Below, piece by piece: positions 8,133 to 14,800 of a stretch of DNA of 14,800 nt. Made by a program: the position numbers and the translations under genes. This stretch comes from GCA-002727735 sp036159515 (GTDB lineage Bacteria; Bacteroidota; Bacteroidia; Flavobacteriales_D; Parvicellaceae). Each line of letters opens with the position of its first letter. The stretch's first letter is position 1. The stretch spans positions 1-14,800 of the forward strand of contig JAYYEV010000056.1 in assembly GCA_036159515.1 (NCBI GenBank). Direction: 5' to 3'. The notes beneath the pieces were generated by a model. The model had not been told where the DNA came from. It searched no databases and was given only the letters and a program-made list of their open reading frames with translations.

Positions 8133-9398
8133 ATGATTAATGGTATGGGAAACTCAAATCGATTGAAAATACAATCAACTTTTCTTCTAGTTGCTCTTTT
8201 TTTAGCTAGTAATTGGAAGGCGCAAATATCAACTCAAACGTTAAATGGAAGTTCTGGAATAAACACGATTACCTCTGCAGTTCCTTTCTTATTGATTTCT
8301 CCTGATTCGAGATCTGGAGCTATGGGGGATGCTGGTGTTGCAATAAGTCCAGATGCTAATGCTTTACATTGGAATCCAGCTAAGTTGGTTTTCATTGATG
8401 AGACAAGTGATATGGGCTATAGTTTGTCTTATTCGCCATGGCTTAGGGCACTAGTGAATGACATTAATCTAGCTTATCTTTCTGGATATAAACGAATAGA
8501 TCGTTTTTCAAGTATTGGAATGTCTTTGAGGTATTTTTCCTTAGGAAGTATCACATTTACAGATGCGTATGGACAGGTTACTCGTGACTTTAACCCTAAT
8601 GAATTTGCTTTTGATTTAGCCTATTCAAGAAAATTGAGCGATAACTTTTCGGCTGGATTAACCGCTAGATATATTTTTTCAAACTTAACAGGCGGTACAC
8701 AAGTTGCAGGTGCAGCTACAAAACCGGGACAAAGCGTATCTACTGATTTATCTGTTTATTACCAATCCAACCCCTTTGACATTGGGGACATGCCTTCTTT
8801 CTTAGCAATTGGAGCAAATATTTCAAACATTGGGGCTAAAATGGCTTACACTGAAAATGCGGATAGAGATTTCATACCAACAAATTTAAGACTTGGTTCA
8901 GCTCTAAATATGGAATTGGACGAATACAACCAATTTACTTTTACCATTGATGCAAATAAACTATTAATCCCTACGCCACCTATTTATGACCCTAATAACC
9001 CAAATATGATTCTATCAGGGAGAGATCCTAATGTTGGTGTGGCTACGGGAATGTTCGGATCATTTACAGATGCTCCTGGAAGTTTAATCAATGACGGTGG
9101 TACATATAAGGTAGAAGATGGTTCTAGATTTAGAGAGGAACTTAGAGAAGTAAATTTATCGGCAGGAGCAGAGTTTTTGTATTCTGAATTATTTGCTGTG
9201 AGAGCAGGATATTTCTATGAACATCCTACTAAAGGGAATAGACAATTTATTTCCTTTGGAGCAGGTATCAAATACAAAGTAATAGGGTTAGATTTATCTT
9301 ACATTCTCGCCTTAACTCAACAAAGTCCTCTTGCAAACACCATTAGGTTTTCTATTAAGTTTAATCTTGGTTCTACAGATACAGGGTCTGCTGAATAA
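8133..9398 (+). CDS. porV: PorV, T9SS outer-membrane shuttle protein
   Basis: PorV (LptO) is a FadL-like outer-membrane beta-barrel that collects cargo by its C-terminal domain after passage through the SprA translocon and delivers it to PorU. The 421-residue product has a hydrophobic signal segment (STFLLVALFLASNWKAQ) and then the family's most conserved stretch, SAVPFLLISPDSRSGAMG with DAGVAISPDANALHWNPA directly after it (about 48-83). The remainder alternates as barrel strands and ends with an aromatic-rich strand pattern, IRFSIKFNLG, near the C-terminus. The ATG at 8133 is taken as the start; the ATG at 8145 (MGNSNRLK...) would give an equally good signal peptide. It follows porU directly and precedes cdd by 28 bases. 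Confidence 0.93.
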   Translation: MINGMGNSNRLKIQSTFLLVALFLASNWKAQISTQTLNGSSGINTITSAVPFLLISPDSRSGAMGDAGVAISPDANALHWNPAKLVFIDETSDMGYSLSYSPWLRALVNDINLAYLSGYKRIDRFSSIGMSLRYFSLGSITFTDAYGQVTRDFNPNEFAFDLAYSRKLSDNFSAGLTARYIFSNLTGGTQVAGAATKPGQSVSTDLSVYYQSNPFDIGDMPSFLAIGANISNIGAKMAYTENADRDFIPTNLRLGSALNMELDEYNQFTFTIDANKLLIPTPPIYDPNNPNMILSGRDPNVGVATGMFGSFTDAPGSLINDGGTYKVEDGSRFREELREVNLSAGAEFLYSELFAVRAGYFYEHPTKGNRQFISFGAGIKYKVIGLDLSYILALTQQSPLANTIRFSIKFNLGSTDTGSAE

Positions 9399-9426
9399 TA
9401 TCATCTATTTATTATCTTTATAGTTA

Positions 9427-9915
9427 ATGATTAAAAAAATTTCATTTTCCTATAAGGTTTACGGTTCTGTTAAAGAATTGAATGAGTCTGATCAAAAGTT
9501 AATGGAGGGCTCAGATCAAATTCTTGAAAAAGCATATGCGATATATTCTGGTTTTAAAGTGGGTGCATCAGCTTTACTTGAAAATGGAGAAATTATGACT
9601 GCAAATAATCAAGAGAATATGGCATTGCCATCTTCCTTATGTGCAGAACGAGTACTATTGTATTATTGTCGCGCAAATTTTCCAGATTTGGTTGTAAAAA
9701 AAATGGCAGTTTCTGTAAAAGCTATTGATGCTATAATAAAAGAGCCAATTACACCTTGTGGATCATGTAGACAAGTGATGGTAGAGTATGAAAGAAATCA
9801 AAACTCAGATATACCTATTTTATTAAAAGGAGAGGTTGGGGAAATATATGAACTTAATAGTATCTCTGATTTATTACCTCTTGCATTTAAAACTGATGTC
9901 TTAAAACGTCATTAA
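9427..9915 (+). CDS. cdd: Cytidine deaminase
   Basis: Zinc-dependent deaminase that converts cytidine and deoxycytidine to uridine and deoxyuridine in cytosolic pyrimidine salvage. The 162-residue product has both zinc motifs: LCAERVLL with zinc ligand Cys72 and proton-shuttle Glu74, and PCGSCRQVM with zinc ligands Cys111 and Cys114. FKVGASALLENGEI before the first motif is the usual substrate-pocket strand. It is somewhat longer than the about 130-residue Bacillus type, with an N-terminal extension of about 25 residues. It lies 28 bases after porV with no good promoter of its own (only a mismatched TATCTTTA at 9413-9420), so co-transcription with porV is likely despite the unrelated function. 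Confidence 0.93.
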   Translation: MIKKISFSYKVYGSVKELNESDQKLMEGSDQILEKAYAIYSGFKVGASALLENGEIMTANNQENMALPSSLCAERVLLYYCRANFPDLVVKKMAVSVKAIDAIIKEPITPCGSCRQVMVEYERNQNSDIPILLKGEVGEIYELNSISDLLPLAFKTDVLKRH

Positions 9916-9928
9916 TTCGCAACATTTC

Positions 9929-9974
9929 AATAGTTTAAATAACTTTAATATATATTTGTTTTAATAGTTTAAAT
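9929..9974 (+). repeat. 12-bp direct repeat flanking the pdhA -7 element
   Basis: AATAGTTTAAAT occurs at 9929-9940 and again, identically, at 9963-9974, 34 bases apart. The first copy covers where a -33 element would lie and the second ends one base before the pdhA ATG. The predicted -7 box lies between. Paired sites like this can bind a repressor that loops or blocks the promoter, but the A/T-rich motif could also recur by chance. Confidence 0.4.
9951..9958 (+). promoter_or_regulatory. Candidate -7 element of the pdhA-pdhC-recG unit
   Basis: TATATTTG is a perfect TAnnTTTG, 17 bases before the pdhA ATG, in the 60-base gap after cdd. No TTG is seen at the usual -33 distance (the bases there are TTTCAATAG). 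The site lies between the two copies of the AATAGTTTAAAT repeat. Confidence 0.4.
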
Positions 9975-9975
9975 T

Positions 9976-11019
9976 ATGTCTATTCAAACGATGGAAAAAA
10001 ATACAAAATCCAAGAAGAAAAAATCATTGGATTTTTCAAAAGAACAGTATATCAAGTGGTATAAGGATATGCTAGTGATGAGAAAAGTTGAAGAGCGTGT
10101 TGGTCATCTATATATTCAACAAAAATTTGGTGGATTTTGTCACCTATACATAGGTCAAGAAGCCATTGTTGCGGGCACAGTTTCTGCTTGTCAAAAAGAT
10201 GATAAACACATCACAGCATATAGAGATCATGCCCACCCAATTGGGCTAGGAATTCACCCAAAATATATGTTAGCAGAGCTCTACGGAAAAAAAACAGGAA
10301 TGTCCAAAGGTAAAGGCGGTTCTATGCATATGTTTAAAAAAGAAGTTAATCTCATGGGAGGTCATGGAATTGTGGGTGCCCAAATACCAATGGGTGCGGG
10401 TATAGCATTTGCTGATAAGTATAAAGGGAACAAGAGTGTAACCTTTTGTTCATTTGGTGATGGAGCAGCAAGACAAGGTGCACTTCATGAAACTTTTAAT
10501 ATGGCAATGATGTGGAAATTACCGGTAGTTTTTATCATTGAAAATAACAATTACGCTATGGGAACGTCTGTAAAAAGAACAACCAATGTTGAAGACATGA
10601 GTGAAATTGGGAAATCGTATCACATGCCATCGTTTGTTGTTAATGGAATGTCGGTAGAAGACGTACACCACGCAATTGAAGAGGCTTGTGAAAGAGCAAG
10701 AAAGGGTGATGGTCCTACTTTATTAGACATAAGAACATACAGATATAAAGGTCATTCCATGTCTGATCCTCAAAAATACAGGACCAAGGATGAGGTTGAA
10801 GATTACAAACAAAAAGATCCAATTACCCAAGTTTTGAAAACAATAGAAGATAACAAATTAGCTTCTGAAAAAGAAATTAAGGAGATACAAGATGAGGTAA
10901 AGCAAATAGTAGAGGAATCTGTAAAATTTGCTGAAGAATCTCCAGATCTTGAACCTCACGAGTTATACGAAGACGTATATGTTCAAAAAGATTATCCTTT
11001 TATTAAAGAATATTTATAA
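9976..11019 (+). CDS. pdhA: Pyruvate dehydrogenase E1 component, alpha subunit
   Basis: Thiamine-diphosphate-binding alpha chain of the heterotetrameric pyruvate dehydrogenase E1, which decarboxylates pyruvate and hands the acetyl group to E2. The 347-residue product has the TPP motif FGDGAARQG (G161-D162-G163) ending in ENNNYAMG (N190-N192), the FGGFCHLYIGQEA substrate-side segment, and the conserved loop YRYKGHSMSDPQKYR (around His260), equivalent to the phosphorylation loop of mitochondrial E1. The Lys-rich N-terminus (KNTKSKKKKSLDF) is a short lead-in. An alternative 2-oxoacid (branched-chain) specificity is less likely given the E2 partner that starts 10 bases downstream. The E1-beta gene that must complete the enzyme is not in the window. 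Confidence 0.93.
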   Translation: MSIQTMEKNTKSKKKKSLDFSKEQYIKWYKDMLVMRKVEERVGHLYIQQKFGGFCHLYIGQEAIVAGTVSACQKDDKHITAYRDHAHPIGLGIHPKYMLAELYGKKTGMSKGKGGSMHMFKKEVNLMGGHGIVGAQIPMGAGIAFADKYKGNKSVTFCSFGDGAARQGALHETFNMAMMWKLPVVFIIENNNYAMGTSVKRTTNVEDMSEIGKSYHMPSFVVNGMSVEDVHHAIEEACERARKGDGPTLLDIRTYRYKGHSMSDPQKYRTKDEVEDYKQKDPITQVLKTIEDNKLASEKEIKEIQDEVKQIVEESVKFAEESPDLEPHELYEDVYVQKDYPFIKEYL

Positions 11020-11029
11020 CATTTGATTT

Positions 11030-12319
11030 ATGGCCGAAATTGTTAGGATGCCCAAGTTAAGTGACACCATGACGGAAGGTGTAGTCGCAGAATGGCACAA
11101 AAGTGTTGGTGACAGCATTGAAAGTGGTGACTTGTTAGCAGATATTGAAACTGATAAAGCCACCATGGAGTTTGAATCCTTCCAAGAAGGGGTGTTGCTT
11201 CATATTGGTGTAGAGAAAGGTCAGACTGCTCCAGTTGATTCAATATTAGCTATTTTAGGTGAAAAAGGTGAAGATGTTACATCACTTTTAAAAGAAGACC
11301 AAGAGTCCCAAGAATCTATTAAAGATGAAGCTCCAGAAGCTGAGGTAACACCATCTAAAGTAGAAGAGGTAAAAACGGTAGAGGTTACTACACCTGCGCC
11401 TCAACCTGCTCCATCTTTTTCTACGCCTTCAACACCTCCCACAACTTCTTTTCCATCATCTACAACAATTTCCAATGGGGTTGTGAAGGCGTCTCCATTA
11501 GCTAAAAAATTAGCAGATGAGCGAGGTCTTAACTTGAATTTAATTAAGGGTACTGGTACGGATGGCAGAATTGTCAAAAGAGACATTGAAAATTATCAAG
11601 GTAAATCTTCATTTAGTGGAGTAGAATCTTTTGTTGATGCGCCTGTTTCCCAAATGAGAAAGGTAATTGCACAAAGACTAGCAGAAAGTAAATTTTCAGC
11701 TCCACATTTTTATTTGACGGTTAGCGTTGATATGGATAACGCTATGGAGGCAAGAAATTCAATAAATAAATCTATTAATCCATTAAAAATTTCATTTAAT
11801 GATTTAGTGGTAAAAGCAGTTGCTGTTTCTCTTAAGGAAAATCCTAAGGTCAATGCTTCATGGTACGGAGATTTTATCAGATATAATGAACACGTTCATA
11901 TTGGTGTTGCAGTTGCGGTTGATGAAGGTCTTCTTGTTCCAGTCGTACGATTTGCAGATGAAAAACCATTAACCCAAATTGGGGCAGAAGTCAAAGAATT
12001 TGCGCAAAAAGCAAAAGATAAAAAACTTCAACCGGAAGATTGGGCTGGCAATACATTTACCATTTCAAACTTGGGTATGTTTGGTATTGATGAATTTACG
12101 GCCATTGTTAATCCTCCAGACTCATGCATACTAGCAGTAGGAGGAATCCAGCAAGTTCCCGTAGTTAAAAACGGACAAGTTGTTCCAGGAAACGTAATGA
12201 AAGTTACTTTAAGCTGCGATCATCGAGTTGTGGATGGTGCAGTAGGATCTGCATTTTTAAACTCTTTTAAGAATTATTTAGAAAACCCAGTTTTATTACT
12301 TGGTAAAGATTCCATTTGA
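11030..12319 (+). CDS. pdhC: Pyruvate dehydrogenase E2, dihydrolipoamide acetyltransferase
   Basis: Core of the pyruvate dehydrogenase complex, carrying the acetyl group on a swinging lipoyl arm and transferring it to CoA. Domains in order over 429 residues: one lipoyl domain (1-80) with the lipoylated Lys43 in IETDKATME; a flexible linker (about 85-150), first acidic and then rich in Pro, Thr and Ser; the E1/E3-binding domain (about 153-190: ASPLAKKLADERGL, GTGTDGRI, VKRDI); and the catalytic domain (about 205-429) with the active-site HRVVDG (His398, Asp402). Only a single lipoyl domain is present; several bacterial E2 proteins carry two or three. It is 10 bases after pdhA and 33 bases before recG, so it is surely in one operon with pdhA. 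Confidence 0.94.
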   Translation: MAEIVRMPKLSDTMTEGVVAEWHKSVGDSIESGDLLADIETDKATMEFESFQEGVLLHIGVEKGQTAPVDSILAILGEKGEDVTSLLKEDQESQESIKDEAPEAEVTPSKVEEVKTVEVTTPAPQPAPSFSTPSTPPTTSFPSSTTISNGVVKASPLAKKLADERGLNLNLIKGTGTDGRIVKRDIENYQGKSSFSGVESFVDAPVSQMRKVIAQRLAESKFSAPHFYLTVSVDMDNAMEARNSINKSINPLKISFNDLVVKAVAVSLKENPKVNASWYGDFIRYNEHVHIGVAVAVDEGLLVPVVRFADEKPLTQIGAEVKEFAQKAKDKKLQPEDWAGNTFTISNLGMFGIDEFTAIVNPPDSCILAVGGIQQVPVVKNGQVVPGNVMKVTLSCDHRVVDGAVGSAFLNSFKNYLENPVLLLGKDSI

Positions 12320-12330
12320 GAATTTTATTT

Positions 12331-12360
12331 AATTTCAAGAATGATTTAATTTTTGAAATT
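12331..12360 (+). promoter_or_regulatory. 12-bp hairpin covering the recG start codon
   Basis: AATTTCAAGAAT (12331-12342) pairs along its whole length with ATTTTTGAAATT (12349-12360), including one G-U pair, around a 6-base loop GATTTA. The recG TTG start codon (12353-12355) is in the 3' arm. The stem begins 11 bases after the pdhC stop. There is no U run after the stem, so it does not look like a standard terminator; it could lower recG translation or stabilise the pdhC 3' end. The stem is A/U-rich and its stability is not computed. Confidence 0.45.
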
Positions 12361-14461
12361 GCAACATGATATCCTTAATACGTCTATTGATTACCTAAAG
12401 GGTGTAGGGCCTAAAAGAGGAGAGGTGTTGAAAAGTGAATTGGGTATTTATACCTACCAAGATTTACTAAATTATTTTCCATTTAGATATATTGATAGAT
12501 CAAGTACTATAAAGGTAAATCAAATTCAAGGAGCGAATACTGCTGTTCAGCTTTCCGTAATAATTTATGATGTTGAGGAATTGGGTCCACCAAGACGTAA
12601 AAGATTAGTAGCCCATGCCCGAGACGAAACAGGTGAAGTAGTTTTAGTTTGGTTTAAAGGAGTTAAGTGGATAAAATCTTCCATTGAATTAGGTAAAAAG
12701 TATGTTTTATTTGGTAAGGCCAATGAATATAATAACAAATGGAATTTTAATCATCCTGAATTAGAATTAGAGGATAAAAACAAAAATAAAATGGGTGACT
12801 TACAGCCCATATATCATTCAGGAGAAAAGTTGAGTAAGTTTGGGCTTCACTCAAAAGGAATAGAAAATTTACAACGTAACTTACTGCCAATCGTATTGGG
12901 TTACTTAAATCAAACCCTTTCTGCAGAGTTAGAAAGGAAGAATGCATTTTTATCCAATAAAGAAACATTCAAAAATATCCACTTCCCTGAAAACCCTTCT
13001 TTGCTAAAAAAAGCTATCCTAAGGTTGAAATATGAAGAGTTGTTTTTTTTACAACTAAGCATGACAAGACAAAAGATAACTACAAGAAGAAAAGTCGATG
13101 GTTTTAAGTTTGAAATTGTAGGTCAATATTTTAATGAATTTTATCATCATCATTTAGGCTTTGAACTCACTAACGCACAAAAAAAAGTCATCAAGGAGTT
13201 TAGAAAAGACTTAGGTGGGGGAAAACATATGAATAGATTATTACAAGGCGATGTGGGTAGCGGTAAAACAATGGTCGCCATTTTAACTATTTTAATAGCT
13301 ATTGATAATGGTTTTCAAGCATGCCTTATGGCACCTACCGAAATATTAGCCAAACAACATTTTGTTTCTATTCAACCTTATTTCCAAAAATTAGGCTTAA
13401 AAGTTAATTTACTTACTGGGTCGGTGAAGAAGAAAGATAGATTCGTCATTCATGAAGATCTAGAAAATGGAGAATTAAATTTATTGATAGGTACTCATGC
13501 TTTATTAGAGGATAAGGTGAAATTTCAAAATTTAGGACTAGCTGTAATAGATGAACAACACCGTTTTGGTGTAGCTCAAAGAGCAAAACTTTGGAGAAAA
13601 AATAGTTGTCCTCCTCATATTTTAGTCATGACAGCTACTCCAATCCCTAGAACATTAGCCATGACTTTTTATGGAGATTTAGATGTTTCTGTGATTGATG
13701 AACTCCCACCTGGAAGAAAGTCTATTAAAACGGTTCACCGATTCGACTCCAGTAGGTTAAAGGTGTTTCAATTTATAGAAGATGAAATTAAGCTTGGCAG
13801 GCAGGTTTATATTGTATATCCTTTGATCGAGGAGTCAGAAAAAATGGATTATAAAGACCTTATGGATGGATATGAAAGCGTGGTGAGGCGTTTTCCAATG
13901 CCTGATTATACGGTAAGTATTGTGCATGGAAAAATGAAACCAGAAGACAAAGAATTTGAGATGAATCGATTTGTAAATGGAAAATCTCAAATAATGGTTG
14001 CAACAACGGTAATAGAAGTGGGAGTAAATGTCCCTAATGCCTCTTTAATGGTGATAGAAAGTGCAGAAAGATTTGGGCTTTCGCAGTTACACCAACTTAG
14101 AGGTAGAGTAGGACGTGGTGCAGATCAGTCTTATTGCATTTTGATGACCGGATTTAAACTTTCAGAAGACGGAAAAACTAGAATAGAAACAATGGTTAGA
14201 ACTAATGATGGATTTGAAATAGCGGAGCAAGATTTGAGATTAAGAGGGCCAGGAGACATTATGGGAACCCAACAAAGTGGAGTTTTAGATTTTAAACTTG
14301 CTGATTTGGCTAAAGATGCCCAACTGGTTCAACTAACCAAACAACATGTAGATGAATTACTTCAAAGAGATCCTGATTTAGTAATGAAAGAAAGCCTTTA
14401 CATAAGAAAAGAATTAATTAGACAGTCTAAACTCAAACCTAATTGGAGCAATATAAGTTAA
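12353..14461 (+). CDS. recG: ATP-dependent DNA helicase RecG
   Basis: RecG reverses stalled replication forks and migrates Holliday junctions. The 702-residue product (E. coli RecG is 693) shows the N-terminal LKGVGPKRGEVLKSELGI helix-hairpin segment (15-32), a wedge/OB domain (about 55-160), Walker A GDVGSGKT (299-306), DEQHRFG (400-406), TATPIPRT, the motif VI QLRGRVGRG (581-589), and the C-terminal AEQDLRLRGPGDIMGTQQSG region typical of RecG. The start must be non-ATG: the upstream in-frame ATG at 12341 runs into a TAA after one codon, and the next in-frame ATG is inside the conserved domains. TTG 12353 is chosen; TTG 12359 is the other option. It is third in the pdhA-pdhC-recG run, 33 bases after pdhC. 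Confidence 0.95.
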   Translation: MKLQHDILNTSIDYLKGVGPKRGEVLKSELGIYTYQDLLNYFPFRYIDRSSTIKVNQIQGANTAVQLSVIIYDVEELGPPRRKRLVAHARDETGEVVLVWFKGVKWIKSSIELGKKYVLFGKANEYNNKWNFNHPELELEDKNKNKMGDLQPIYHSGEKLSKFGLHSKGIENLQRNLLPIVLGYLNQTLSAELERKNAFLSNKETFKNIHFPENPSLLKKAILRLKYEELFFLQLSMTRQKITTRRKVDGFKFEIVGQYFNEFYHHHLGFELTNAQKKVIKEFRKDLGGGKHMNRLLQGDVGSGKTMVAILTILIAIDNGFQACLMAPTEILAKQHFVSIQPYFQKLGLKVNLLTGSVKKKDRFVIHEDLENGELNLLIGTHALLEDKVKFQNLGLAVIDEQHRFGVAQRAKLWRKNSCPPHILVMTATPIPRTLAMTFYGDLDVSVIDELPPGRKSIKTVHRFDSSRLKVFQFIEDEIKLGRQVYIVYPLIEESEKMDYKDLMDGYESVVRRFPMPDYTVSIVHGKMKPEDKEFEMNRFVNGKSQIMVATTVIEVGVNVPNASLMVIESAERFGLSQLHQLRGRVGRGADQSYCILMTGFKLSEDGKTRIETMVRTNDGFEIAEQDLRLRGPGDIMGTQQSGVLDFKLADLAKDAQLVQLTKQHVDELLQRDPDLVMKESLYIRKELIRQSKLKPNWSNIS

Positions 14462-14480
14462 ATTCTCAACAACATATTTT

Positions 14481-14488
14481 TATATTTG
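14481..14488 (+). promoter_or_regulatory. Candidate -7 element of efp
   Basis: TATATTTG is a perfect TAnnTTTG, 18 bases before the efp ATG in the 45-base gap after recG. No TTG stands at the expected -33 distance; the nearest (14443-14445) is 35 bases upstream. Supported by the -7 match and by a position like those at porV and pdhA. Confidence 0.4.
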
Positions 14489-14506
14489 CCCTTCAATATT
14501 TTCAAA

Positions 14507-14800
14507 ATGGCAACAACATCAGATATTAGAAACGGTCTTTGTATTAAACACAATCATAAATTGATGCAAATTATTGAATTTCAACATGTAAAACCTGGGA
14601 AAGGTCCGGCTTTTGTAAGGACAAAAATGAAAGGCATTGAAGATGGGCGGGTTCTTGATCATACTTTTCCCGCAGGACATAAAATTGAAACGGTAAGAAT
14701 TGAAAATAGACCTTATCAATTCTTGTATATTGAAGGAACCGGTTACCATTTCATGCACACTGAAAATTTTGAGCAAATATTTGTTGAAGGTCATATGATT
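14507..14800 (+). CDS. efp: Elongation factor P, 3' end cut off by the window edge
   Basis: EF-P binds the ribosome between the P and E sites and relieves stalling at consecutive prolines. The first 98 codons are present, from an ATG (MATTSDIRNGLCIKHNHKL), out of a family length of about 188. The N-terminal KOW-like domain is complete and carries the loop HVKPGKGPAFVRTK, with Lys32 at the tip position that is modified in many bacteria. The stretch VLDHTFPAGHKIE follows, then the start of the second domain (YQFLYIEGTGYHFMHTENFEQ). It follows recG by 45 bases on the same strand and may have its own promoter. Confidence 0.96.
   Translation, partial: MATTSDIRNGLCIKHNHKLMQIIEFQHVKPGKGPAFVRTKMKGIEDGRVLDHTFPAGHKIETVRIENRPYQFLYIEGTGYHFMHTENFEQIFVEGHMI

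Noticed and set aside
11043..11586. Two - strand open frames inside pdhC
   Set aside because: They are antisense to the lipoyl and linker regions of E2; the low-complexity linker explains the openness.
12341..12349. ATG upstream of recG as its start
   Set aside because: In frame with recG but followed after one codon by TAA.
12747..12968. 73-codon - strand open frame inside recG
   Set aside because: Antisense to the RecG wedge domain region; no independent support.
14519..14794. 91-codon open frame on the - strand
   Set aside because: It lies entirely within and antisense to a clear elongation factor P gene and has no recognisable motif.
1..14800. Mobile element, CRISPR, tRNA/rRNA or foreign island
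   Set aside because: No transposase, integrase, regular repeat array or structural RNA was seen, and the AT-rich composition looks even throughout.

Overview
This window is ordinary-looking, densely coding chromosome from an AT-rich member of the Bacteroidota, most likely a Flavobacteriales relative (possibly Crocinitomicaceae or Cryomorphaceae; the family is inference). The evidence is a set of type IX secretion system (T9SS) and gliding genes found only in this phylum (GldJ, PorP/SprF, PorU, PorV), TAnnTTTG-type -7 promoter elements, little sign of Shine-Dalgarno sequences, and the neighbourhood porU-porV-cdd-pdhA-pdhC, which I recall as conserved in flavobacteria.

Layout: at the left edge is a nearly complete acyl-CoA dehydrogenase on the + strand. 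It converges on a two-gene - strand unit, PorP/SprF-like followed by gldJ. A GC-stem hairpin with A and T tracts lies between the convergent genes and can terminate transcription in both directions. A 100-base divergent intergenic region at 4189-4288 then separates porP/gldJ from a long + strand block: porU, porV, cdd, pdhA, pdhC, recG and the first 98 codons of efp. Gaps between genes are 10-100 bases. No stretch longer than 300 bases lacks a gene. I see no tRNA, rRNA, CRISPR array, insertion sequence or prophage.

How the genes work together: GldJ is an outer-membrane lipoprotein and PorP/SprF-like is a probable outer-membrane barrel; both belong to the secretion and gliding machine. PorV is the barrel that shuttles T9SS cargo to PorU, the cell-surface protease that removes the cargo's C-terminal sorting domain. 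The remaining genes are housekeeping: cytidine salvage (cdd), two of the subunits of pyruvate dehydrogenase (E1-alpha and E2; no E1-beta here), fork-remodelling helicase RecG, and elongation factor P.

The points most worth a second look are non-coding. There is a perfect 10+10 bp inverted repeat centred on the predicted -33 element of porU. The recG TTG start codon lies inside a 12-bp hairpin just after the pdhC stop. A 12-bp direct repeat flanks the pdhA -7 box. Three perfect TATATTTG boxes sit only 15-18 bases before start codons. In the proteins, GldJ carries an extra, probably helical segment of about 100-130 residues inside its sulfatase-modifying-factor fold. I do not see a wholly new multi-gene system.
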